6,460 bases of DNA from Bacteroidales bacterium (GCA_028683685.1 JAQUHH010000136.1:1-6460); one strand, 5' to 3'; positions 1-6,272 are shown, counted from the stretch's first letter. The notes: a model not told the origin generated them from the sequence alone. Program-made: numbers and translations.

Positions 1-900
1 ATCTCAACTCTTACCACCATGCCTATTAGCAACATAACAAGTACTTCTGCAACTTCTGGGGGTAACATTACAAACAATGGCGGTACACCTGTTACGCAAA
101 GAGGAATAGTTTGGAGCACTTCCCCGAACCCAACAACTGCGAACAACTCAACTAATGATGGAAGCGGCATAGGCAACTTCACAAGTAACCTAACAGCCTT
201 AACAGCCAATACCACCTATTATGTGCGAGCATACGCTACCAATAGTGCTGGAACGGCTTATGGAGATAACATTAGTTTTGTTACTACTTCAAATCCTTCA
301 AATCCTTGTGATGGAGTAACGCCGCCAGCAGGTTATGGACTTGTATCAAGTTCGGGTAATTGCTGGTTGGATCGTAATTTGGGTGCTACTGAAGTTGCAA
401 CAAGCAGTACTGATACTGCTGCTTACGGCGATTTATACCAATGGGGACGTGGTACTGATGGACATCAAATTAGAACATCCGCTACAACTGATATATTATC
501 ATCGACAAACACACCTGGTAATAGTTTTATTTTGGCACCAAGTAGCCCTTATGATTGGCGTTCTCCTCAAAACGACAATTTATGGCAGGGTGTTGCTGGT
601 GTAAACAACCCATGCCCGAGCGGTTATAGAATACCAACTGCGGATGAATGGAATACCGAACGAGCAAGTTGGATTAGCAATAATGCGGCAGGTGCTTTTG
701 CCTCACCTTTAAAGTTGCCCGTGGCAGGCTACCGCAACAGCAGCACTGGTTCGCTCGTCAATGTGGGTTCCAACGGCTACTGTTGGTCAAGTACCGTAGA
801 TGGTACCTTCTCGCGGTACTTGAACTTCTACAGCGGCGGTGCCGGCGTGTACAGCGGCGGCCGGGCGTTCGGCTTCTCTGTACGTTGCATTAAGGATTGA
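1..900 (+). CDS. Fn3-like / FISUMP-type surface protein, probable DGR target (5' end outside window)
   Basis: The reading frame is open from base 1, with codons before the first visible ATG at 19, so the true start lies upstream; 299 codons are visible. Codons ~7-96 form an Fn3-like repeat common in Bacteroidota secreted proteins (ISNITSTSATSGG near the start, TTYYVRAYATNSAGTAYG near the end). After a short SNPSNP linker, codons ~103-299 resemble the Fibrobacter succinogenes major paralogous (FISUMP) domain, with CWLDRNLGA, YQWGR, CPSGYRIPTADEW and a C-terminal GFSVRCIKD. This domain is expected to take a C-type-lectin-like fold, and such domains are frequent DGR variable proteins. The last ~60 codons carry the variable-repeat signature described separately. 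An extracytoplasmic, ligand-binding role is inferred; the signal peptide would lie outside the window. The ligand is unknown. Two hairpins follow the stop codon. Confidence 0.85.
   Translation: MSTLTTMPISNITSTSATSGGNITNNGGTPVTQRGIVWSTSPNPTTANNSTNDGSGIGNFTSNLTALTANTTYYVRAYATNSAGTAYGDNISFVTTSNPSNPCDGVTPPAGYGLVSSSGNCWLDRNLGATEVATSSTDTAAYGDLYQWGRGTDGHQIRTSATTDILSSTNTPGNSFILAPSSPYDWRSPQNDNLWQGVAGVNNPCPSGYRIPTADEWNTERASWISNNAAGAFASPLKLPVAGYRNSSTGSLVNVGSNGYCWSSTVDGTFSRYLNFYSGGAGVYSGGRAFGFSVRCIKD
718..900 (+). repeat. Putative DGR variable repeat (VR) with conserved 3' end
   Basis: The 3' end of the gene changes composition sharply. By hand count, bases 801-870 have 46 G+C and only 8 A in 70, inside an AT-rich region. 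Thirteen codons (270, 273, 277-280, 282-287, 290) read as AAC/AAT or ATG altered only at adenines: TTC, TAC, AGC, GGC, GGT, GTG. Codons 249 (ACT), 253 (GTC) and 261 (TGT) may be further sites. Intervening codons (TCG, CGG, TTG, GCC, GCG) contain no A. This is what adenine-directed mutagenic retrohoming from a template rich in AAC codons leaves behind. Bases ~869-900, encoding GFSVRCIKD and the stop, look unaltered and could act as the initiation-of-mutagenic-homology (IMH) segment. The left boundary is approximate, set where GC content rises. The template itself is not in the window, so the original Asn codons are inferred. Confidence 0.75.
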
Positions 901-931
901 CACTTTTGATTTATTTGATAATTCGACACTT

Positions 932-963
932 AAACTTCCTGTCCCGCAGGGCAGGAAGTTTTT
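932..963 (+). terminator. Hairpin downstream of the VR gene (terminator and/or DGR target hairpin)
   Basis: AAACTTCCTG (932-941) pairs perfectly with CAGGAAGTTT (952-961). Inside, CCC (943-945) can pair with GGG (949-951) around a GCA loop, leaving T942 bulged. The right arm runs into five Ts (959-963), which fits a Rho-independent terminator. Known DGRs often carry a hairpin or cruciform just downstream of the VR that promotes retrohoming; this one begins 31 nt after the stop codon, further than in the Bordetella phage example, so that role is only possible. Confidence 0.7.
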
Positions 964-970
964 AATGATT

Positions 971-997
971 ACCGCCTTTGGCGGTCGAATTTTTTTT
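971..997 (+). terminator. Rho-independent terminator
   Basis: ACCGCC (971-976) and GGCGGT (980-985) form a six-base-pair GC-rich stem around a TTT loop. After CGAA comes a run of eight Ts (990-997). It stands right after the previous hairpin, so the two probably act in tandem to end the VR gene's transcript. Confidence 0.75.
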
Positions 998-1394
998 GAA
1001 AAAAAAGAGAATAATGCCAGGGTCAGTTTTGCTTATCATTAATGAATGGTGCAAAAAAAGTAATTTTTAATAATGAGAGTATTTATCAAAATGGAATGAC
1101 AATTAAAGAAAATTGTCGGAAACTTGTCGTAAGCATGAATGAGTTTCCTGGAGCTGATATAAGGGGATTAAACAGTCGAATATTCGAGAGTTTTTGATGA
1201 AGTTTGAATAGTTTCTTGATGTTTTATTATAAAAATGATTGGTAAATATTCTCACCTCACAAAATTAATATTCAAAACAATATAATCGCTAAGACGATAA
1301 AAAAAAGGAAATTTTATCTGCTTGTTGAAAATGGCGACGTCATTTTTTTCTAAAGAAGTAATTTGATTAGTTTTTTAGTCAATCAAGAGCGTTG
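998..1394. other. AT-rich intergenic stretch without a convincing gene
   Basis: Between the tandem hairpins and the minus-strand small ORF there is no ORF above ~51 codons that looks convincing. It holds one 51-codon plus-strand ORF (1042-1197, listed separately). It also holds a weak hairpin at 1328-1346 (AAAATG / CATTTT around GCGACGT, followed by more Ts) and an imperfect inverted repeat at 1363-1386 (TTGATT / AATCAA). The latter lies just past the end of the minus-strand pair but lacks a T-run in the right place, so it is a poor terminator. I saw no copy of the variable repeat, tRNA or CRISPR-like repeat here. Confidence 0.5.
1042..1197 (+). CDS. Doubtful 51-codon ORF
   Basis: This ORF runs from ATG at 1042 to TGA at 1195-1197. 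The product begins MNGAKKVIFNNESIYQ, ends NSRIFESF, and has mixed polar and hydrophobic content without transmembrane or low-complexity character. I do not recognise it. No clear Bacteroidota -7 box (TAnnTTTG) lies just upstream, and it follows two terminators. It may be a remnant of a longer gene or chance; it is listed only because the surrounding stretch is otherwise empty. Confidence 0.15.
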   Translation: MNGAKKVIFNNESIYQNGMTIKENCRKLVVSMNEFPGADIRGLNSRIFESF

Positions 1395-1553
1395 CTATTT
1401 CTTTTGCTTCTTTGGTAGACCAACTTTTGATAATATTTCCTTTGCTTTAGCTAACTTTTCAGGAAACAATATTTTGTCTCTAAATTGTTCTAATTTTTTG
1501 TCAAAAACTATTACAGGAATTTTTGATTGATTTAATTCTTCAATTGTTGTCAT
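1395..1553 (-). CDS. Small 52-aa protein coupled to the DUF6934-like gene
   Basis: On the minus strand the ATG is at 1553-1551 and the TAG at 1397-1395. The product is a charged 52-residue protein: an N-terminal helix-like stretch (MTTIEELNQSK), a hydrophobic strand IPVIVFDKKL, then a Lys-rich tail with LFPEKLAKAKEIL and PKKQKK. There is no signal peptide or membrane segment. Only 4 nt separate it from the stop of the upstream DUF6934-like gene, so the two are almost certainly co-transcribed and perhaps translationally coupled. The size, charge and coupling would fit an accessory or antitoxin-like partner, but I know of no assigned function. The coding call rests on the clean start position, the protein-like sequence and the tight spacing. 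Confidence 0.6.
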   Translation of the reverse strand: MTTIEELNQSKIPVIVFDKKLEQFRDKILFPEKLAKAKEILSKVGLPKKQKK

Positions 1554-1557
1554 ATGT

Positions 1558-2010
1558 CTATTTTTTCTTTTTTGTAATTAAAAATGCTTCGTAATCTTCC
1601 CCAATAATAAATTCTTCCCAAATATTGTCATCAACTGTCAATCCATAAATGTCAAAATCTGCTTTAATTTCTTCAAGGTTATTGGTAATTCCCATTCTAT
1701 AAAGACGTGTTCTTACATTTGAACTTCCTGTTGCAAATATCCACGCATTTGGATGTTTTTCGGTAAATGCATAAACAGTAGATGCTACAGTTGCTAATAC
1801 TTTTATGCTATCTCCATTGTTTGTTATTGAAAAATCATCTATTGTTTTTGTTTCTTCATTGTAATCACCAAAAGCTAAATTATATACATTTTCGGTGCCT
1901 GTATAAGTGTATTGAACCATTTTTTTAATTAGTCCTTTCGGACCTTCACTAATAAATTCATAAACTCTTAAACAATCTTCCGATTTGTATAAATATTTTG
2001 GCTTATTCAT
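1558..2010 (-). CDS. DUF6934-like protein of unknown function
   Basis: This 150-residue, probably cytoplasmic protein starts at ATG 2010-2008 (MNKPKYLYKSEDCLRVYEF) and ends in a Lys run. It resembles, from memory, a Bacteroidota family annotated DUF6934, with the stretches YEFISEGPKGLIKKMVQY (residues ~17-34), NLAFGDYNEETKTIDD (~44-59), SITNNGDSIKVLATVAST (~61-78), ATGSSNVRTRLYRMGI (~93-108) and DDNIWEEF. The length seems complete for that family. The next in-frame Met is about residue 32, inside the conserved part, so the first ATG is preferred. A TAACTTTG box lies 16 nt upstream of the start. It heads a two-gene unit with the 52-codon ORF and diverges from the Fic gene. Function is unknown; the repeated association with a tiny neighbour makes a two-component module possible, but nothing in the sequence shows a catalytic site. 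Confidence 0.85.
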   Translation of the reverse strand: MNKPKYLYKSEDCLRVYEFISEGPKGLIKKMVQYTYTGTENVYNLAFGDYNEETKTIDDFSITNNGDSIKVLATVASTVYAFTEKHPNAWIFATGSSNVRTRLYRMGITNNLEEIKADFDIYGLTVDDNIWEEFIIGEDYEAFLITKKKK

Positions 2011-2026
2011 TATTTCTCTTTTTTGA

Positions 2027-2034
2027 CAAAGTTA
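2027..2034 (-). promoter_or_regulatory. -7 box of the DUF6934-like unit
   Basis: Read on the minus strand this is TAACTTTG, an exact match to the Bacteroidota -7 consensus TAnnTTTG, lying 16 nt before the ATG and so predicting a very short leader. No TTG -33 element stands at the usual ~19-nt spacing; the upstream sequence is A/T-rich instead. Confidence 0.5.
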
Positions 2035-2200
2035 CTAAAAAAAAACATAAAATATTATTATTGTACTCAAAAATCTCTCAATTTTTTCTCATCAAAATCA
2101 AACATAGTGTGATGCGAACTATTGAAAATGATTGGGTTTCTTACTCAAATTTTTGAAGTTCCTTAAATTCACAAGGGGGGCACTTTGAAAAGTCAAAAAT

Positions 2201-2226
2201 TTGTAATCATTTTTTTTCTATTTTTG
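2201..2226 (+). promoter_or_regulatory. Candidate promoter of the fic/TPR pair
   Basis: TATTTTTG (2219-2226) matches the Bacteroidota -7 consensus TAnnTTTG. A TTG at 2201-2203 could be the -33 element, but its spacing of 15 nt is shorter than the usual ~19. The box lies 49 nt before the Fic start codon. The rest of the divergent spacer (2035-2275) is AT-rich apart from a GGGGGG run near 2175-2180, and I see no gene in it. Confidence 0.4.
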
Positions 2227-2275
2227 TCTAAGTTTTTGTTCGGAGTCGTTTATAATCAAATTCAAAATGAGATAA

Positions 2276-3061
2276 ATGTTGAAAGTACTAACGGATATGT
2301 TTTTTGATGAGTATGTGAACAGTCTTGAGAGTAATTGGTTTTCAGGCAGTGAGCAACTGCATTCAAAAATTAATTTTTCAAAGGAAGATTTTGAGTTTTA
2401 TATTCAATCATCAGCAACATACTCATCAAATATTGAGGGAAACAGTATTGATATTGACACTTTTCTAAAAAATAAATTGTTTAAAGTTAGGTCAAAACCA
2501 AAGGAGATGAAGAAGATTGATGATTTGATAAATGCATACAACTTTGCAATGGAAAACAAATTAAATAAAACCGCATTTTTAGAATCTCATAAATTATTAA
2601 GCAAAACAATTTTATCTCTTAAAAGTCAAAAGGGAAAATTGCGAAATCAACAAGTGGGAATTTTTAGCAATGGTAAGTTGGAATATATGGCAGTTGAGCC
2701 TGAGTTTGTGGAAGAAGAATTTTCAAAATTATTTTTTGATATTGAATTTCTTTTGAATTATACATTGTCAACACCTGAAACATTTTACTATGCTTCGATG
2801 ATACATCTAATTTTTGAAAAAATTCATCCTTTTATGGATGGCAATGGGAGAGCTGGAAGATTGTTGGAAAAATGGTTTCTATCTCAAAAAATCGGTGATA
2901 GTGCTTGGTCTATTCAAAGCGAAAAATATTACTTAAAAAATCGCTCGCAATATTATGAGAACATTCATATCGGTTTAAATTACTATTCGTTAAAAATGGA
3001 AAAATGCATCCCGTTTTTATTAATGTTACCCAATGCATTAAACTATGAAAAAAGAATTTAA
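2276..3061 (+). CDS. Fic-domain protein adenylyltransferase (class II, N-terminal inhibitory motif)
   Basis: The 261-residue protein carries the Fic active-site motif HPFMDGNGRAGR at residues 184-195 (consensus HxFx[D/E]GNGRxxR), with His184 as catalytic base and Asp188 expected to bind metal. Fic enzymes typically transfer AMP from ATP to Ser, Thr or Tyr of a target protein. Residues 50-55 (SSNIEG) fit the inhibitory motif [S/T]xxxE[G/N], with Glu54 as the expected inhibitory glutamate; its position before the Fic core makes this a class II, self-restrained enzyme. Residues ~127-142 (VGIFSNGKLEYM..) look like the target-binding flap. There is no C-terminal winged helix, which many class II Fic proteins have. 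ATG 2276 is used; Met8 at 2297 is an alternative. The gene overlaps the following TPR membrane gene by 17 nt, indicating co-expression. The target is unknown. Confidence 0.92.
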   Translation: MLKVLTDMFFDEYVNSLESNWFSGSEQLHSKINFSKEDFEFYIQSSATYSSNIEGNSIDIDTFLKNKLFKVRSKPKEMKKIDDLINAYNFAMENKLNKTAFLESHKLLSKTILSLKSQKGKLRNQQVGIFSNGKLEYMAVEPEFVEEEFSKLFFDIEFLLNYTLSTPETFYYASMIHLIFEKIHPFMDGNGRAGRLLEKWFLSQKIGDSAWSIQSEKYYLKNRSQYYENIHIGLNYYSLKMEKCIPFLLMLPNALNYEKRI

Positions 3062-5162
3062 AAAGAAAGAATTCAAGTCAATTGTTGCTGAGTCAGCCAT
3101 TGAACCTAAAAATACTTGGTTTCAAAATCCATATTTTCCTTTTTTAGCCATTATTGTTTTGGTTTTCATAGCTTATGCAAACACCTTAACCTTAGAATAT
3201 GCTTTGGATGATAGGATGATAATCACCGAAAATCAGTTTACCAAAAAAGGCATTGCCGGTATTCCCGAAATAATGACCAATGATGCGTTTACTGGTTTTT
3301 TTGGTACAAAAAAGTCATTGGTGGCAGGTGGTCGTTATCGTCCGCTTACACAAATTATGTTTGCCGTTGAGTATCAGTTTTTTGGATTAAATCCAATGTT
3401 GAGTCATCTCATCAATCTGTTGTTGTATATTTTGCTTTGTGTTTTGTTGTATGCTTTACTCAGAGAGCTTTTTACTTTCGAAAAAGACAAAGTCTGGTAT
3501 GCTTCATTAGCATTTTGGTCCACTTTGATTTTTTCATTGCATCCAATTCATACCGAGGTGGTTGCAAATATTAAAGGACGCGACGAAATTGCCAGTTTAC
3601 TTGGAGCTCTGGCTGCATTTTGGTATGCCGTAAGATTTGTAAAAACAGAAAAAATCATTCATTTATTCTGGATGATGCTTGTTTTTTTATGGGGTGTTTT
3701 TTCCAAAGAGAACGCTTTAACTTTTGTAGCAGTAATCCCACTAAGCCTCTTTTTCTTTTTTAAACCGAATCTAAAAAAACACATTTTTATCGTTTCGCCT
3801 TTACTTCTTGTTTCTGGAATATTTTTATTTTTCCGTCAAATGGCGATTGGTGATTTGATAAATCAAGAAATTGCCCCCGAAATATTGAATAATCCATTTC
3901 TTAATGTCGACTCCTCAACAGAATTTGCGACTGTTTTGTTTACATGGTGGAAGTATCTGACAATCATGTTGTTTCCGCATCCATTAACGCACGATTATTA
4001 TCCTTTTCAAATTGCATATTACTCTTTATCGAATATTTTTATTTTGTTATTTTTGCTATCCATATTGGTTTTGGCTTTTACTGCCGTTTACAAGTTTTTC
4101 AAAAACTCGCTTTGGGCGTGGGCTTTGATGATATTAGCTGCAACATTTTCTATTCAATCCAATCTGTTTTTCAATATAGGAACGTTTATGAATGAGCGAT
4201 TTTTATTCGCACCTTCGATAGGATTGTCCGTTCTAATGGCGATGCCTTTTATCTATTTTTTGAAAAACGAAAAGTATAAAAAAACTGTTTTTTCTGTATT
4301 AATATTACTAATGTTAGCATATTCAGTGAAAACATTCAGTCGTAATTTTGCGTGGAAAAATGACAGAACATTATTTCGGACGGATGTAAAAGTCTCTTCC
4401 AATAGCATAAAATGCAATGTTTCTGCAGGAGGAGTTACTGTTGAGATGGCTAAGGAAGCAAAAACTGAAGTGGAAAAACGACAACTTATTAATGAAGCTT
4501 TGGGATATCTTTCAAAAGCGCAAAAATTGCATCCACAAAGTTTTTATGCATGGTTTCTTGCTGCCAATGCATATTCCGAAATGGGGGATTGGTCCAATGC
4601 TTTTTTGTATATGAAAAATGCTTTAATCATTAATTCTCAAAGTTTTGAAGCACAAAACAATATGCATTATATTGCTCAAAAGTCTTATTTGGAGCAAAAT
4701 TATACGGCTTCTGCTGATGCTTATTCTTCTCTTGCTAAGTTAGATGAAGGCAATGAAACTTATTTTATTTCATTGGCGAATTCTTTGTCTTATATAAATC
4801 AAGCGGATTCATCTTTGCGAATTTTGCAGCGAGTGATTGATAAAAACCCTCAATCTGCAGAGGCATATGGTCGGATAGGGGAGATTTATGGTAGGGTTTT
4901 TAATGATCTTGGAAAAGCTGAAGTTTATCTTCTTAAATCACTTTCTTTAGATAAGGACGATTTATCTGCCAATGAAAACATGGGAATTGTTTTAGGAATG
5001 CAAGGACGTTTTCAAGAATCCTTACAATATTTATATAGAGCCATTGAAATAGATTCTACTCAAGCCCGAATTTATTTAAATATTTCAGGTACGTATAAAT
5101 ATATGGGAGATCAAGCGAAGTCAGATGAGTATGCTGCCAAAGCAAATGTTTTAATGAAATAA
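3045..5162 (+). CDS. TMTC/DUF1736-like GT-C glycosyltransferase with C-terminal TPR repeats
   Basis: This is a 705-residue integral membrane protein. A Lys-rich cytoplasmic N-terminus precedes a first membrane span (~33-50) and then an acidic pair Asp55-Asp56 (YALDDRMI), where GT-C glycosyltransferases keep catalytic acids. Further family-like landmarks are GGRYRPLTQ (~100-108), HPIHTEVVANIKGRDE (166-181), FSKEN (~215-219) and NIGTFMNERFLFAPSIG around Glu384. These match the order seen in eukaryotic TMTC O-mannosyltransferases and bacterial DUF1736 proteins. About 11-12 hydrophobic spans end near residue 430. From ~480 to the end there are about six TPR-like units (for example AWFLAANAYSEMGDWSNAF). 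Glycosyl transfer from a lipid-linked donor, probably on the outer face of the inner membrane, is inferred; donor and acceptor are unknown. The start is firm: the next Met is residue 58, past the Asp pair. The 5' end overlaps fic by 17 nt. Confidence 0.85.
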   Translation: MKKEFKKKEFKSIVAESAIEPKNTWFQNPYFPFLAIIVLVFIAYANTLTLEYALDDRMIITENQFTKKGIAGIPEIMTNDAFTGFFGTKKSLVAGGRYRPLTQIMFAVEYQFFGLNPMLSHLINLLLYILLCVLLYALLRELFTFEKDKVWYASLAFWSTLIFSLHPIHTEVVANIKGRDEIASLLGALAAFWYAVRFVKTEKIIHLFWMMLVFLWGVFSKENALTFVAVIPLSLFFFFKPNLKKHIFIVSPLLLVSGIFLFFRQMAIGDLINQEIAPEILNNPFLNVDSSTEFATVLFTWWKYLTIMLFPHPLTHDYYPFQIAYYSLSNIFILLFLLSILVLAFTAVYKFFKNSLWAWALMILAATFSIQSNLFFNIGTFMNERFLFAPSIGLSVLMAMPFIYFLKNEKYKKTVFSVLILLMLAYSVKTFSRNFAWKNDRTLFRTDVKVSSNSIKCNVSAGGVTVEMAKEAKTEVEKRQLINEALGYLSKAQKLHPQSFYAWFLAANAYSEMGDWSNAFLYMKNALIINSQSFEAQNNMHYIAQKSYLEQNYTASADAYSSLAKLDEGNETYFISLANSLSYINQADSSLRILQRVIDKNPQSAEAYGRIGEIYGRVFNDLGKAEVYLLKSLSLDKDDLSANENMGIVLGMQGRFQESLQYLYRAIEIDSTQARIYLNISGTYKYMGDQAKSDEYAAKANVLMK

Positions 5163-5238
5163 TTTGCAAAATTAAATGAACAAATACTAAGATTTTTCAG
5201 TTATATATGGTTACAGATTGTATAACCAAATTAATATT

Positions 5239-6078
5239 ATGAACTCACATCAGTTACTAAAGGGTAAAAAAGGAATTATTTTTGGAGCTTTAGATGAAAA
5301 CTCTATTGCTTGGCAAGTTGCTTTAAAAGCCTATGAACAAGGAGCTCAATTTGTTTTGTCGAATGCACCTGTTGCGTTGCGAAAGAAAGATATTTTCAAA
5401 CTCGCCGAACTAACGAATTCACAGGTTATTTCTGCCGATGTTACACAAATTTCGGAATTGGAAGATTTATATACAGAAACCATGCGTCTTATGGGTGGAA
5501 AAATTGATTTTGTTCTTCATTCCGTTGGAATGTCGCCAAATGTTAGAAAATCAATTCCTTATGAAGAATTAAATTATGATTATATGATGAAAACATTGGA
5601 TGTTTCCGCCATTTCTCTTCATAAAGTTCTTTCGGTTGCCAAACGTATGGATGTTATTAATGATTGGGGTTCGGTTGTAGCTTTGTCATATATTGCTTCT
5701 CAACGTACGTTTTCTAGCTATAGCGACATGGCTCAAGCAAAAGCAATGTTAGAGTCGATTGTTCGTCAATTTGGGTATCATTATGGTCGCACAAATAAGG
5801 TAAGGATTAATTCTATTTCTCAATCTCCTACCAAAACAACAGCTGGAACTGGGGTTTCAGGTTTTAATTCTTTTTATTACTATGCCCATGATATGTCTCC
5901 TCTTGGCAATGCTGACGCGATGGCTTGTGCCGATTATTGCATCACCTTGTTCTCCGATTACACTAGAATGGTAACCATGCAAAATTTATTTCATGATGGA
6001 GGATTTTCATCCATGGGGATCAGCAATAAATTAATAGAGCAGTATGAAAAATGCTTTGATCCTCAGCGTGAGGATTAA
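5239..6078 (+). CDS. fabI: Enoyl-[acyl-carrier-protein] reductase FabI
   Basis: FabI reduces the trans-2-enoyl-ACP double bond with NAD(P)H in the last step of each type II fatty-acid elongation cycle, in the cytoplasm. The 279-residue product has the divergent Rossmann start of this family (KGIIFGALDENSIAW), HSVGMSP near residue 100, and the FabI active-site set Tyr151, Tyr161 and Lys168 (Y-x6-K, YSDMAQAK). All three sit five positions after E. coli Tyr146, Tyr156 and Lys163. SISQSPTKTTAG and the near-terminal NLFHDGGFSSMG are typical of Bacteroidota FabI. ATG 5239 is chosen because MNSHQLLKGKKG fits the family N-terminus; an in-frame TTG at 5218 would add seven unconserved residues. The gene follows the TPR gene after 76 nt in which I see no clear consensus promoter, and precedes the rRNA operon. 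Confidence 0.97.
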   Translation: MNSHQLLKGKKGIIFGALDENSIAWQVALKAYEQGAQFVLSNAPVALRKKDIFKLAELTNSQVISADVTQISELEDLYTETMRLMGGKIDFVLHSVGMSPNVRKSIPYEELNYDYMMKTLDVSAISLHKVLSVAKRMDVINDWGSVVALSYIASQRTFSSYSDMAQAKAMLESIVRQFGYHYGRTNKVRINSISQSPTKTTAGTGVSGFNSFYYYAHDMSPLGNADAMACADYCITLFSDYTRMVTMQNLFHDGGFSSMGISNKLIEQYEKCFDPQRED

Positions 6079-6099
6079 TTATTAAAGACTTTGTAGTCT
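6059..6099 (+). terminator. Weak double hairpin at the end of fabI
   Basis: ATCCTCA (6059-6065) pairs with TGAGGAT (6069-6075) around GCG, straddling the last codons of fabI. A second stem, AGACT (6086-6090) with AGTCT (6095-6099), follows around TTGT. Neither is followed directly by a strong T-run (the nearest is AAATTTT), so termination before the rRNA promoter is plausible but weakly supported. Confidence 0.45.
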
Positions 6100-6188
6100 G
6101 TTGAAATTTTAAATTGATTTTTTCTAATTTTTTTCTCACAGATTATCAGGCAGATATATAAAAAGTGAAAAAAAAGATTGCAAAACAT

Positions 6189-6218
6189 TTGGTGGTTAAA
6201 ATAATTTCGCTACTTTTG
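6189..6218 (+). promoter_or_regulatory. rRNA operon promoter (Bacteroidota type)
   Basis: TTG (6189-6191), exactly 19 nt, then TACTTTTG (6211-6218) matches the Bacteroidota -33/-7 promoter consensus TTG-N19-TAnnTTTG without mismatch. It lies 141 nt before the mapped 16S start, and transcription should begin about 6 nt downstream, giving a leader of roughly 135 nt. The primary sigma factor of the phylum is expected to use it. Confidence 0.88.
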
Positions 6219-6262
6219 CAGTCCCAATTGAGGTAATACTCATGCAGGATTCAAAAAATAAA

Positions 6263-6272
6263 GTTCTTTGAA
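6263..6272 (+). promoter_or_regulatory. boxA-like antitermination element in the rRNA leader
   Basis: GTTCTTTGAA in the leader resembles the boxA core (CTCTTTNA-like) used by the NusB/S10 antitermination complex on rRNA operons. Its place, about 40 nt after the predicted transcription start and 90 nt before 16S, fits. A small hairpin (GGTAA 6310-6314 with TTACC 6319-6323) lies further down the leader. The assignment rests on similarity and position only. Confidence 0.45.

Noticed and set aside
335..604. 89-codon plus-strand ORF inside the FISUMP-type gene
   Set aside because: It lies wholly within a well-supported coding region in another frame and has no recognisable domain.
839..1042. 67-codon plus-strand ORF overlapping the VR and both terminators
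   Set aside because: It runs through the VR in another frame and translates the two terminator hairpins; it is a shadow created by the A-poor VR.
1363..1386. Inverted repeat TTGATT/AATCAA as terminator of the minus-strand pair
   Set aside because: The stem is short, AT-rich and imperfect, and is not followed by a T-run on the minus strand.
998..1394. Possible DGR template repeat or non-coding RNA between the VR and the minus-strand genes
   Set aside because: I found no stretch resembling 718-900 with AAC-rich codons, and no structured RNA beyond weak AT-rich hairpins.
3944..4614. Two plus-strand ORFs (3944-4195 and 4417-4614) inside the TPR membrane gene
   Set aside because: They are out-of-frame shadows of the 705-codon gene, whose domain and TPR features continue through both stretches.
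5218..5238. TTG-initiated N-terminal extension of FabI
   Set aside because: ATG at 5239 gives the family-typical N-terminus; the extra seven residues have no counterpart in FabI proteins as I know them.
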